The notes under the pieces: generated by a model | Seen by the model: the letters and a program-made list of their open reading frames with translations, nothing else | Database searches by the model: none | Told to the model about the DNA's origin: nothing | Program-made: the position numbers and the translations under genes | Part shown: piece after piece, positions 15,532 to 24,800 of the stretch | Layout: each line of letters begins with the position of its first letter | How positions within the stretch are numbered: the first letter of the stretch is position 1 | Source: WJLY01 sp964562405 | GTDB taxonomy: Bacteria; Joyebacterota; Joyebacteria; Joyebacterales; Joyebacteraceae | Direction: 5' to 3' | Length of the DNA stretch: 48,374 bases | Assembly: GCA_964562405.1 (NCBI GenBank) | Contig: CAZLTC010000012.1 | Location: 1-48,374, forward strand

Positions 15532-16830
15532 TTGAACTGGAAGATCGAGTGGAAGCCGCTCCTCATCATGCTCGCCGTCTTTCTCACGGCGTTCCACCTG
15601 CCCGTCGGTACGGCCAGGTTCGACAACGCACTCTTCGAGGCGTTCGCGCTGGTCAAGTGGTACGCGCGCGAGCACGTCGTCCTGTGCCTGCTGCCCGCGT
15701 TCCTGATCGCCGGGGCCATCTCGGTCTTCGTGCGCAAGGAATCCGTGATGAAGTACCTGGGCGCCCGCGCGCCCAAGCCGCTCGCCTACGGCGTCGCTTC
15801 GGTCTCAGGGTCGATACTCGCCGTCTGCTCCTGTACGGTGCTTCCGCTCTTCGCCGGCATCTACAGAATGGGCGCGGGGCTCGGACCCGCCAGCGCGTTC
15901 CTCTACTCCGGTCCGGCCATCAACGTGCTCGCTATCATACTGACGGCGCGGGTGCTCGGGCCGCAGCTGGGGCTCGCACGGGCGGTCGGAGCGATCGGGT
16001 TCAGCGTCATCATCGGGCTCCTCATGCACCTGGTCTTCCGCAAAGAGGAACTCGAGAAGGCCGACGCGCAGCTGGCGATGCCGGAGCCCGAGGTCGCGAG
16101 GCCGCTCTGGCAGAACGGCGTCTACCTGGCACTCATGGTGGCCATCCTCGTCTTCGCGAACTGGGGAAGCCCGTCGGCGCCAGGTGGGCTGTGGGCCGCG
16201 GTCTACTCCCTCAAATGGGTCGTGACGTCGCTCCTGGGGCTCGCGCTCGGGGCCGTGCTCGTTCTCTGGTTCCGTCTTTCTGCGCTGCGCGCCGCGCTCG
16301 CCGCGGTGCCGCCGATCGTGCTCGCCATCGTCCTTCCGGGCCAACCCATACTGGCGTTCGGCGCGGCCATCGTCGGCCTGGGCGTCATCACGAGCACCGC
16401 CGGGGGCGAGGTCGGTGAGTGGTTCGAATCGAGCTGGGCCTTCGCCAAGCAGATACTGCCGCTGCTCCTTATCGGCATCATCGTCGCCGGCCTGCTCCTC
16501 GGCAGGCCCGGCCACGAGGGCCTCATCCCGTCAACGTGGGTGGCCCGAGCGGTCGGCGGAAACTCGTTCGGTGCGAACCTCTTCGCGTCGGTCGCGGGGG
16601 CGTTCATGTATTTCGCCACGCTCACCGAGGTGCCCATTCTGCAGGGGCTCATCGGGAGCGGCATGGGGAAGGGTCCCGCGCTCGCGTTGCTCCTCGCGGG
16701 GCCGGCGCTATCGCTTCCCAACATGCTAGTCATCAGGAGCATCATGGGAACGAAGAAGACGCTCGTCTTCGTGGGGCTCGTGATGGCGATGGCCACGGTG
16801 ACGGGGATGCTGTATGGCGCGCTCTTCTAG
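15532..16830 (+). CDS. ArsP-type permease (DUF318 family)
   Basis: A 432-residue membrane permease with eight to ten helices. The hallmark S-I-L-A-V-C-S-C-T-V-L-P-L-F (Cys99, Cys101) followed by S-G-P-A-I-N matches the ArsP/DUF318 permease family, whose characterised members export trivalent organoarsenicals such as methylarsenite. A second half repeat near L-T-E-V-P-I-L-Q-G-L and G-P-A-L-S-L-P-N mirrors the first. The start is TTG at 15532, 11 bp after ccdA, with a GGGAGAG SD. Related permeases may move other metals, so the substrate is inferred from context. Confidence 0.8.
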   Translation: MNWKIEWKPLLIMLAVFLTAFHLPVGTARFDNALFEAFALVKWYAREHVVLCLLPAFLIAGAISVFVRKESVMKYLGARAPKPLAYGVASVSGSILAVCSCTVLPLFAGIYRMGAGLGPASAFLYSGPAINVLAIILTARVLGPQLGLARAVGAIGFSVIIGLLMHLVFRKEELEKADAQLAMPEPEVARPLWQNGVYLALMVAILVFANWGSPSAPGGLWAAVYSLKWVVTSLLGLALGAVLVLWFRLSALRAALAAVPPIVLAIVLPGQPILAFGAAIVGLGVITSTAGGEVGEWFESSWAFAKQILPLLLIGIIVAGLLLGRPGHEGLIPSTWVARAVGGNSFGANLFASVAGAFMYFATLTEVPILQGLIGSGMGKGPALALLLAGPALSLPNMLVIRSIMGTKKTLVFVGLVMAMATVTGMLYGALF

Positions 16831-16842
16831 CTGGAGGAACGG

Positions 16843-17073
16843 ATGAAGATCCAGATACTGGGCACCGGTTGCCCCAAGTGCAAGCAGCTCGAAGCTAACG
16901 CGCGGGCCGCGGTCGACGAGCTGGGGCTCGAGTGCGAGTTCGAGAAGGTCTCCGACATCAACGAGATCATGAAGTTCGGGATCATGATGACACCCGGACT
17001 CGCGGTGGACGGCGTGGTCAAGTCGGCGGGGAAGCTGCTGTCGGTCGATGACGTCAAGAAGGTGCTCGCGTAG
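16843..17073 (+). CDS. Small thioredoxin-like protein (T-G-C-P-K-C)
   Basis: A 76-residue cytoplasmic redox protein of the small redox-active disulfide type. G-T-G-C-P-K-C places the dithiol at Cys10 and Cys13, and M-M-T-P-G-L carries the cis-Pro. GGAGG precedes the ATG, 13 bp after the permease. These proteins commonly sit beside DUF318 permeases; it could feed electrons to CcdA or to arsenate reductase. Confidence 0.85.
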   Translation: MKIQILGTGCPKCKQLEANARAAVDELGLECEFEKVSDINEIMKFGIMMTPGLAVDGVVKSAGKLLSVDDVKKVLA

Positions 17074-17088
17074 CTCATGGGAGAGACA

Positions 17089-17649
17089 ATGAGATTGCTC
17101 CTTGTCACACTTGCTACCGCATTGCTCGGCAGTGTTGCGACTACGGAATGCACTGCCGCACCGGCGCAGGGGGATACGCTGGTGCGTCAGGAAGTCGGGG
17201 TTGGGGACCGCGTGGCCGTTACGTACTTCCACCGCACGTTCAGGTGCGAGATGTGCCTCGCGTTCGAGGCCTACTCCGAAGAGGCTCTGCGAACTTCGTT
17301 CCCCGACGAACTCTCTGAGGGGCGCCTTGTGTGGTCCGTTCTAAACCTCGATGACGAGGAGAACGCGCGTTATGAGGACGAGTACGGACTGACCGAGCTG
17401 TCGCTCGTCGCCGCGGTGGAGAGCGACGGCAAGGTTGTGGACTGGAAGAACCTCGCCGACATCTGGGGGCTCGTCAATGACAAGCAGGCGTTTCTGGACT
17501 ATGTGTCGTTCGAGGTCGGGAAGAGCCTGCAGGAGCTGACGGCATATGAACGAGCGCAGCGTGATTCCGCGAATTCTCTTCCTGTGCACGGGGAATTCGT
17601 GCCGGAGCCAGATGGCGGAGGGTTGGACGCGGGCGCTAAGGGCAGGTGA
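17089..17649 (+). CDS. ArsF-like family protein, extended C-terminus
   Basis: An exported protein with a thioredoxin-like region, of the family named after the ArsF subunit of a nitrophenyl-arsenical nitroreductase. The conserved core is Y-F-H-R-T-F-R-C-E-M-C (Cys53, Cys56). The second ATG (17089) is preferred because GGGAGAG precedes it and a signal peptide follows directly; 17077 is the alternative. Homology should end near A-Y-E-R-A (about 17560). The last 30 or so residues are read in another frame of the overlapping arsC, so the original stop may have been lost. The role in the pathway is not known. Confidence 0.72.
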   Translation: MRLLLVTLATALLGSVATTECTAAPAQGDTLVRQEVGVGDRVAVTYFHRTFRCEMCLAFEAYSEEALRTSFPDELSEGRLVWSVLNLDDEENARYEDEYGLTELSLVAAVESDGKVVDWKNLADIWGLVNDKQAFLDYVSFEVGKSLQELTAYERAQRDSANSLPVHGEFVPEPDGGGLDAGAKGR

Positions 17650-17723
17650 GTTCGGTGTCTTCTCGGCCGGCACAAGGCCCAAGCCGATGGACCCGCGTGC
17701 CGTCAGAGTGATGGCCGAGGCGG
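17546..17723 (+). CDS. arsC: Arsenate reductase, LMW-phosphatase type (N-terminal part, cut by gap)
   Basis: This thioredoxin-linked enzyme reduces arsenate to arsenite in the cytoplasm. Only about 59 residues remain before the N-run. The P-loop C-T-G-N-S-C-R-S (Cys14, Arg20) follows I-L-F-L and precedes Q-M-A-E-G-W, as in ArsC; F-S-A-G-T-R-P-K-P is also typical. ATG 17546 has GGAG upstream and overlaps the arsF-like frame by 104 bp. A related protein-tyrosine phosphatase is possible, but the locus favours arsenate. Confidence 0.82.
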
Positions 17724-17823
17724 NNNNNNNNNNNNNNNNNNNNNNNNNNNNNNNNNNNNNNNNNNNNNNNNNNNNNNNNNNNNNNNNNNNNNNNNNNNNN
17801 NNNNNNNNNNNNNNNNNNNNNNN
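17724..17823. other. Assembly gap, 100 N
   Basis: Exactly 100 N, the conventional length for a scaffold gap of unknown size. The end of arsC, and possibly further genes, are missing. The 80 bases after it (17824-17903) hold an open frame ending at TGA 17886-17888 (...F-A-R-V-R-G) that I cannot assign. Confidence 0.95.
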
Positions 17824-17903
17824 GTGACGCCGCGCGATGGCGCGACGCCCGCCCGTCGTTCGGCCGCTTCGCCCGCGTGCGAGGGTGACGGCAGGAGTCA
17901 CAC

Positions 17904-19112
17904 ATGGCTGCACAGGCCTGCATCACCAAGGAAGCGAAGGGGCTCTCGTCCTTCGAGCGTTACCTCACGCTGTGGGTCGCGCTCTGCATCCTGGCCGGGA
18001 TAGGGCTCGGGCGTGTCGCTCCAGGTGTTGCCCGGCTCCTTGACAGCATGTCGATCAACGTGAACGGTGCCCCCGTCGTCTCCATTCCCATCGCGATCTG
18101 CCTCTTCTTCATGATGTACCCCATCATGGTCAAGATCGACTTCAGCGACGTCGTGAAGGCCGGGAAGAGCGGGAAGCCCGTCGGCCTCACGCTCGTTCTG
18201 AACTGGGCCATCAAGCCCTTCACGATGTATGCCATCGCACTCTTCTTTCTCGGGTTCGTCTTTCAGCGCTTCATCGGTCCGGACGCGGTCGATTACGTGA
18301 AGATGCCGCTGGGCCTCGACCTCGACGTCGGTGCCGCGTACGGGTCGGGCACGGTCGTCCTGCACGAGGGCATCCGCATGCTCGAGGTGCCGCTCTGGCG
18401 GAGCTATCTTGCCGGGTGCATCCTTCTGGGCATCGCGCCGTGCACCGCGATGGTGCTCGTGTGGGGATACCTAGCGAAGGGGAACGACGGACACACGCTC
18501 GTCATGGTCGCCATCAATTCCCTGACGATGCTCTTTCTCTACGGGCCGCTCGGCGGGTTCCTGCTCGGTGTGGGAAGGCTGCCGGTTCCGTGGCAGGCGT
18601 TGCTCCTGTCGATCGGTATCTACGTCGCGCTTCCGCTCGTGGCCGGCTACCTCTCCAGGAAGTTCGTCGTGGCCGTGAAGGGAAAGGAGTGGTTCGAGGC
18701 TACGTTCCTGCCTGTGCTCACGCCGGTGACGATCACCGCGCTCCTGATCACGCTCGTGCTCCTCTTCTCGTTCAAGGGCGACGTCATCACGGCGAACCCG
18801 CTCACCATCCTGTGGATCGCGATTCCTCTCTTCATACAGACGCTCCTCATCTTCTGGCTCGGCTACGGAGCCGCGAGACTCCTCCGCCTTCGCTACGAGG
18901 ACGCGGCCCCGTCGGCGATGATCGGAGCGTCGAACCACTTCGAGGTCGCCATCGCCACTGCGGTCATGCTCTTCGGGCTCTCGTCCGGGGTGGCCTTGGC
19001 CACCGTCGTCGGTGTTCTCATCGAGGTTCCGGTCATGCTGTGGCTGGTGAGAGTATGCCTGAGGACGAGAGGGTGGTTCGCGGTGCCCACAAGGGCCACG
19101 ACCTCCAACTAG
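17904..19112 (+). CDS. acr3: ACR3-family arsenite efflux permease
   Basis: A 402-residue inner-membrane permease with about ten helices that exports As(III). The signature G-I-A-P-C-T-A-M-V-L-V-W (Cys180) contains the conserved essential Cys of ACR3. N-H-F-E-V-A-I-A-T-A-V near residue 350 is the second conserved half-repeat element. The ATG follows a GGCAGGAG SD. With ArsC upstream it completes arsenate reduction and export; with the ArsP-type permease the locus covers inorganic and probably organic arsenicals. Confidence 0.93.
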   Translation: MAAQACITKEAKGLSSFERYLTLWVALCILAGIGLGRVAPGVARLLDSMSINVNGAPVVSIPIAICLFFMMYPIMVKIDFSDVVKAGKSGKPVGLTLVLNWAIKPFTMYAIALFFLGFVFQRFIGPDAVDYVKMPLGLDLDVGAAYGSGTVVLHEGIRMLEVPLWRSYLAGCILLGIAPCTAMVLVWGYLAKGNDGHTLVMVAINSLTMLFLYGPLGGFLLGVGRLPVPWQALLLSIGIYVALPLVAGYLSRKFVVAVKGKEWFEATFLPVLTPVTITALLITLVLLFSFKGDVITANPLTILWIAIPLFIQTLLIFWLGYGAARLLRLRYEDAAPSAMIGASNHFEVAIATAVMLFGLSSGVALATVVGVLIEVPVMLWLVRVCLRTRGWFAVPTRATTSN

Positions 19113-19250
19113 CATTGTACTTGTTCTGCCGTCAGGCACGACTTGGCTGCTACTCAGCGCGCGGTATGGTGGCTTGTGGATACCAGACTTGGCATCATCG
19201 CTTGCGCAGTGCTCATGGGAGGCTGGGAGACTTGGAAGGGGGATGCCGTG

Positions 19251-19637
19251 ATGTCGCGAGTCTCGGCGGTTCTGGCGTTCGTGCCGCTTTCTCCGCTCAC
19301 GGCAGCGGCGAGCGCCGTCGTGACATGGACGGAGATGCCGGACTGGGCGCCGCCGGTTGTTGGTCATGAACCGTGCTCCGGCGACCTGGACGGGGATGGT
19401 GGCAGCGACCTTGTCGTTGCACAGTCCCTCTCGGTTATGGAGAACACAGGCAGCAGCTCGAGTCCCGCATGGCTGGAGCGGCCGGAGTGGTCAAGGAACG
19501 ACGCCTGCTTCCACGACCAGTTCAGTGGGTTGAGAGCTCCGGGAGTCGCCGACCTAGATGGCGACGGCGACCTGGATCTCGTTGCGGCGCCGGATTCCGA
19601 CTCGGGGATCCGGGGCTTCCCGCTCTTCCCGTCGTAG
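19251..19637 (+). pseudogene. Truncated secreted FG-GAP/VCBS-repeat protein
   Basis: A 128-residue frame beginning with a signal peptide (M-S-R-V-S-A-V-L-A-F...T-A-A-A-S-A). Two calcium-type repeats follow, S-G-D-L-D-G-D-G-G-S-D-L-V-V and A-D-L-D-G-D-G-D-L-D-L-V-A-A. It stops at TAG just after the second repeat, whereas such proteins usually have at least seven blades. The next 329 bases contain no continuation in any frame that I can recognise, so this is probably a 3'-deleted remnant. Confidence 0.55.
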
Positions 19638-19966
19638 CCCGCCTCGCTGCTGTTCCTGGCGCGCCCGGCCTCAGTGTTACCATCACACCAACCGATAGCA
19701 TCGACGTCCACGACATGGAACCGTGGCCGGCTCCTCCAGTCTGCCTCGCTAGGCATCCCCTCAGTCCCGGCCCGGGCCCAGTATGGGCCCCGTGCCGCGT
19801 GCCTCCCCAGTCATCCCCAAGTCGGCAGTATCTGCTTCGTGAACGCAGGCCTCCTCCTGTGTATGTCCCTCACTCATTCCTATTGACGGTTTTCTCCCTC
19901 TCCTCCATAATGGTGTGGAATGTCTGAAGTGGATTGAGGCATGTATACCTATGGGGAGTCTATGCA
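19638..19966. other. Intergenic stretch, no gene recognised
   Basis: 329 bases with no credible coding frame: the longest open frame is Pro/Arg-rich and reads like noncoding composition. It holds a strong promoter near its end and may include decayed remains of the FG-GAP gene. Confidence 0.6.
19883..19911 (+). promoter_or_regulatory. Sigma-70-type promoter of the secreted-protein pair
   Basis: TTGACG (19883-19888), exactly 17 bp, CATAAT (19906-19911). It lies 56 bases upstream of the ATG at 19967. Confidence 0.7.
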
Positions 19967-21772
19967 ATGCTGCTTCGTGCTACTTTTCTGGTGGTCAGCG
20001 CACAAGCGCTTCTGCTTCTGACGCAGCCGGCTGACGGCGCCATCGCCTGGGGGACTCCCGCGATCGTCGGCGAGGACGACGACTTCGAGAGCACCTGCGT
20101 CGCGATCGGGGTCGACTGGAACGGTGCGGCGCTGATCGCGTGGTCGGCGATCGACCCCGTGGGGTTCGACGACGACATCGTGTACGTGCGGGTGACTGAG
20201 GAAGGGGCGGAGCCGCAGAAGCTCGTTCACGGGGGGAACGGGAGCATGGACCGAATACCGTTCATGTCCGTGGGCTCGGATGGTGTCCCGTGGATCATAT
20301 GGGAGGGATACGCGGACGGCTATGTCCAGTTGGTGAGCCGCTGGACCGGGGAGTCATGGTCCGAGCCGGACACGGTGTTTGTCGATGGCGGCCGCTACGA
20401 CTGGTACTCGATCTACGTGGTCGACTGCATGGATGTGTGGGTGGCGCGGGACTCGAGGTCGGCCGAGGGGGATCGTCAGATCTCGGTGAGGCGCTGGGAC
20501 GGGAGCACGTGGGGGAGCGAAGAAACTTTGGGCTTCGTCGGTCGAGACGACAGCTCCCCAGTGATCGGCTCCGACGGGTCCGGCGGCGTGATCGTGGCAT
20601 GGCTATCCGACGTTCCAGACCGGGACACTGTCTACGCCGCGAGGAAAGTGATGGGAAAGTGGGTTGAGACGGCCGCGGTGGATACTACGCGCGGTAACAT
20701 CCAGATGTGCGACATCGATGTGCTCCCCGACGGACGCCCGATCCTGACGTGGGTCGGGAACGGATATGCCCGATCCACCGACATCGAGTACGCGGTACTG
20801 ACCGACGGCGTATGGGCCTACGGCGGAACGGTCAATGCCCCTGATGTGCTGGGAGTCGATGAAGATTGGGCCGCCAGGTTCGCGCGGGGCCCGTCAGGCG
20901 AGCTCTGGGCGTTCTGGACAAGCGCCGCAGTAGGTGAGCCCATCAAGGAAATCACCGGCGCGCAGTGGCTGGGAGATGGGTGGTCGGCTGAGGAGTCGGT
21001 CTCCGCGGCCGACACCACCGAACTCGTTTGGGACGGCCGACCGGACGCCGCGATAGGTCCCGACGGGGGTATCTGGGTGGCGTGGGCTCGTCAGCAATCG
21101 GAGTATCCCTACGACAAAGACGCCTTTCTTGTGCGCGGGCGTACTGAGTCGGGGGCCAGCATCTCGGATCTTTCCGCGACGACCATCGGCCCGAGCGTAT
21201 TTCTCACGTGGGCTGTGTCGTCGTCGGCACATGGTGGCGACCTCCAGATATGGCGTCTGGATGGAGAGCAAGAGGGCTGGGTAGGCGAGGGTGCAGGCAT
21301 TCCTCCGGGGGCCGCGCGCATCGGCTCCGTACCGATCGGGTCCTGCGAGGAGTGCTGCTTCGTCGACTCCCTGACGCTCGGGCATGAGACGCTGCTCTAC
21401 TGGCTGGAGAACGAGCAGGGAGGAGAGGTCTTGGGCCCGGCGGTGGTGTCGGTCTCGGGGGGATCGCGGGCCGGTGGGAGCATCGACCGCATCAGCCCCA
21501 ACCCGGCCGGCGAGTCGGTCGAGTTCGAGATGAGCTGGCCCGCCAGCGACACCGCCTCGCTTCGGCTGTACACCGTCGCCGGGAGGTTGCTGCGCGAGTG
21601 GGGGTTGTCTCCGAGCACGGGTTCCTCGGGGGTGACCAGCAGGGCGGATATCAGATGGAACATCATCGATCGCTCCGGCAGCAAGCTGCCGGGAGGTGTG
21701 TATTTCGCTATTCTGGAGGATGAGAGCCGCAGGTGGGCGGCCAAGACGAAGGTTGTGGTGTTGGCTCACTAG
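19967..21772 (+). CDS. Secreted propeller-like protein with FlgD/T9SS-like C-terminal domain
   Basis: A 601-residue exported protein. The signal peptide runs M-L-L-R-A-T-F...A-D-G-A. Residues about 30-450 contain repeating blocks of the type S-D-G-x-P-W-I-I-W followed by W-T-G-E-S-W-S or W-D-G-S-T-W-G, giving a beta-propeller or sialidase-like fold without visible catalytic residues. The last 80 residues carry I-S-P-N-P-A-G-E, Y-T-V-A-G-R and P-G-G-V-Y-F, the pattern of FlgD-like/type-IX-secretion sorting domains. The ATG follows GGGGAG. It is 52 bp upstream of the metallopeptidase-like gene, so the two are likely co-transcribed. Confidence 0.75.
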   Translation: MLLRATFLVVSAQALLLLTQPADGAIAWGTPAIVGEDDDFESTCVAIGVDWNGAALIAWSAIDPVGFDDDIVYVRVTEEGAEPQKLVHGGNGSMDRIPFMSVGSDGVPWIIWEGYADGYVQLVSRWTGESWSEPDTVFVDGGRYDWYSIYVVDCMDVWVARDSRSAEGDRQISVRRWDGSTWGSEETLGFVGRDDSSPVIGSDGSGGVIVAWLSDVPDRDTVYAARKVMGKWVETAAVDTTRGNIQMCDIDVLPDGRPILTWVGNGYARSTDIEYAVLTDGVWAYGGTVNAPDVLGVDEDWAARFARGPSGELWAFWTSAAVGEPIKEITGAQWLGDGWSAEESVSAADTTELVWDGRPDAAIGPDGGIWVAWARQQSEYPYDKDAFLVRGRTESGASISDLSATTIGPSVFLTWAVSSSAHGGDLQIWRLDGEQEGWVGEGAGIPPGAARIGSVPIGSCEECCFVDSLTLGHETLLYWLENEQGGEVLGPAVVSVSGGSRAGGSIDRISPNPAGESVEFEMSWPASDTASLRLYTVAGRLLREWGLSPSTGSSGVTSRADIRWNIIDRSGSKLPGGVYFAILEDESRRWAAKTKVVVLAH

Positions 21773-21824
21773 AGGGGGCGCCGGTGTTTGACCGGGCCAC
21801 ATTCGAGTCAAGGGGGCTGTTCAG

Positions 21825-24800
21825 ATGAGACTCCCCGCGGCTGTGGTGTCGTTGATGCTCGTTGTGACCATTGTTGTTCCCTCCGCGTTCGGTGCGGTCG
21901 GCGACGGTGGCGTCGGAGTAACATGCGCGCCCGACAGTGTCTCGGATGGTGATCCAGGAAGGGGGTGCCCGTCCTGGACCACGACCTCGAACGACGATTT
22001 CTCGTTGTTTGATACGTTTGACTACAGCCCGTGGATTGACCTCGACGTCGATCTTCTGATCAGTCCAGACTTCGATGGAGTGAGCATTGACGAGGTGTCG
22101 AGTACCGAGGCGCACAACTTCCTCGATGCCTTGGATGCGGAGTTCGAGAACAGGGGGAACTGGGACTACACTGACCTGGCGACGGCCTTCGAATCAGCCC
22201 ATCGCTCCAACTACCCCTACGATGCCAGTGGGACGCAGTACCACTTCATGCTCTACCAGGACTGCTTCGACGAGGATCCTCCAATGGTGTCGGAGATCAA
22301 CCATCTGGACGTCTACCTTGTTCCGAATGGAGTGGCTCACGCTCTGTCGCCCTACAAGGATACAAAGGAAGATGGATCCCCGGTCGGACAGGACATATGG
22401 CACTACAACGCTGTATCGGTGACTGACGGCGATGGGAACGTTATCGGCGGTTCCGATGAAGAGCACTGGCCCCGCCAGAGCGCGCAGCAGGCGTGCCACG
22501 AATTCACCCACCTGATATGGAGTTCGAACGGGTCGACCTGGTCGACCCTCTACAGAGAGGCAGCAAGCCCTAATCCTCCCGACTACAACGAGCTCTTCTC
22601 CTGCGCCGCGGAGTATCTCATCAGACCCGAGCCGGACACGCTGAAGTGGGACGTCAGGTACTCATACAGCCTCTTGAACGACATGATCGGGGCAGCTGCC
22701 TGCGTCGATCCGCCCGCGTCTGAGAGCTACCACGACAGGAACTACAACAGGTACCAGCTGTGGGGGCTCTTCGCCGCCTATCTTGGCTATCGCTTCAGCG
22801 ATCCCGAGATCGAGAACACGCTGTTGTCACAGTGGGGGCGCCACTATCGGGAAGTGGGGGGAGAGTCGGGAATGGAGCGCAGCCTCTGTGGTCTCGCCCA
22901 CGTTCTCTCAGACGCTGACTGGGCCGATGACATACCAGGCTGCCCCATCTGGGACGGTGCGTGCCGTACGGCGAGGCTGTTCTCCGATTATGGCATAGCC
23001 AGGTGGGTGAACGACGCCGGCGTGGACTCGGCCTATTACTTCGGCGACGACTACTCTCCCTACTGGGATAGAGGCCAGTTCATGAAGGTCGACGATGGGG
23101 CTGGCGCATTCTGGGAGTTGGCCAAGCCTCCTGAGTTTGTTCTCAATGGAACCAATGTCGGGCAGTGGAGTGAGTACCCCGACACGAGCGACGTCAACTG
23201 CCCCGACGGGTGGTATGACTACGATCACGGAGGTCAGTACACGCACACGTGTGTTCCGATCAAGACAGATCTCTGGGGGAGCAATTACCTGGTCCTCCGC
23301 GCGAACACCTCCGTGTTCACGCATGATTGGACCGACACGTTGTTCGTCGAGCTAGATTGGACGGGCAACATGAACCCGAACGTAATGCTCTGGGTGAGCG
23401 TGCTCGAGTACTCCGATTCCGTCGACGACCTCTTCCTGCACGGCGATCTGCTGACATCGGTGTCCACCGAATCCTATACAACTGGTTGGGGTCAGCCCAG
23501 CTCCATTGTGGTGGAGGTTCCGAACTTCAGGTCCGGCAACAACGAGGCGGTCGTGATCGTGACGACCGTCACCGACAAGGAGTTCTCGATCAATCACGAT
23601 CCGACATATAAGTGCCTGCGGCGACTCGATTACGACTACCCGACGTCTCCGCTCGTTGACCTGGAGTACAGCTTCCGATTCAAGGTCGAGGGTCACTGGA
23701 ATCCACCGAGCGGGTGCCCATTCGTCTGGTCGTTCGGCGAGAACGGCTACGTGGTCGACAATAATGTCCTCGGCAACGCCTTCTACGAGAGTTCCGATAT
23801 CCTGGATAGCTACATGCTCCGGGCACGTCCAGCTGAGTACGATGGCGTCTATCGGCTCAGGCTGTCCGAGGACGAGCGGGACCACTCGCGATTCGATCGT
23901 GTGACACTCCTCGCTGTGGATCACGATCCAGGCGTTGACGCTTCCGTCATGCCGGATGGGACCGTGTGTACGTACACCGTGTCCGCGGTGCCGATCGCCT
24001 GCTACGACTCGGCGGGAAGGGACATCCTTGACCTGGTCACCGCGAACGACGGCAAGACCGTGTCGCTGTCCGGCGATGATTGGCTTGAGGTGTTCTATGA
24101 CGCCGACGACCTTGGTCGGGTCGGGGGCGGCGTCGGTGTTGACGGCGGGCCCACTCCGAAGAACGAGGTGCCGCCGCCAGGAGGAAGAGGTGGCAGTGTT
24201 GGTCCCGGTGTTCTCGACCTATCACCTCTCTGCTACCGAGCCAACCCGACCACTGGGATGCTCCAGTCTCCCGATGGGCTTGTGTCCGACGGTGGGGGCG
24301 TGAGAATGATCGTGACAAGCCCAGTTGATTTCGCCGTCGACAGGCTCTTCCTGACTCGCCCGGCCGACACGGTGGCACGGACGCAGGAGTGCGAGCTGCT
24401 GCGTGCCTCTCACTCGGGAACGGGCATCTGCTCGGATTGGATGGTGAGCGCGGATGGCAGGTATGTCGATCTCAGGCCTGGTGAGGACATCACTCTCGAC
24501 TTCCTCGCCCCGGCGAGTGAGCCAGGCGTCGAGCGTGATTTCGTTCTGCAGACCAAGGGTTACTTCCAGGCCGACGATTCGGAGGATAGCCGGGATGAGC
24601 CGGCTGCTGCTGACATCGTGGCCCTGAGCGCACGTCCGAATCCGTCAAACAGCCTGGCAGGAGTCGCGTTCGACATCACATCTCCGGGCGGCCACATCGT
24701 GGCTCGCATATACAATATGGCCGGACGCGTGGTCAGGACGGTGCTGAACGAGTCCGGCGCCGAGGCCGGTACTCGCTCCATCACGTGGGATGGAAAGGAC

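Noticed and set aside
16431..16440. GGTTCGAATC, resembling a tRNA T-loop
   Set aside because: It lies inside the ArsP-type permease coding frame, and no acceptor stem, anticodon arm or CCA end can be built around it.
19373..19927. 184-codon frame after the FG-GAP fragment
   Set aside because: Pro/Arg/Ser-rich with no homology signal or SD, and it runs through a strong promoter; more likely noncoding.
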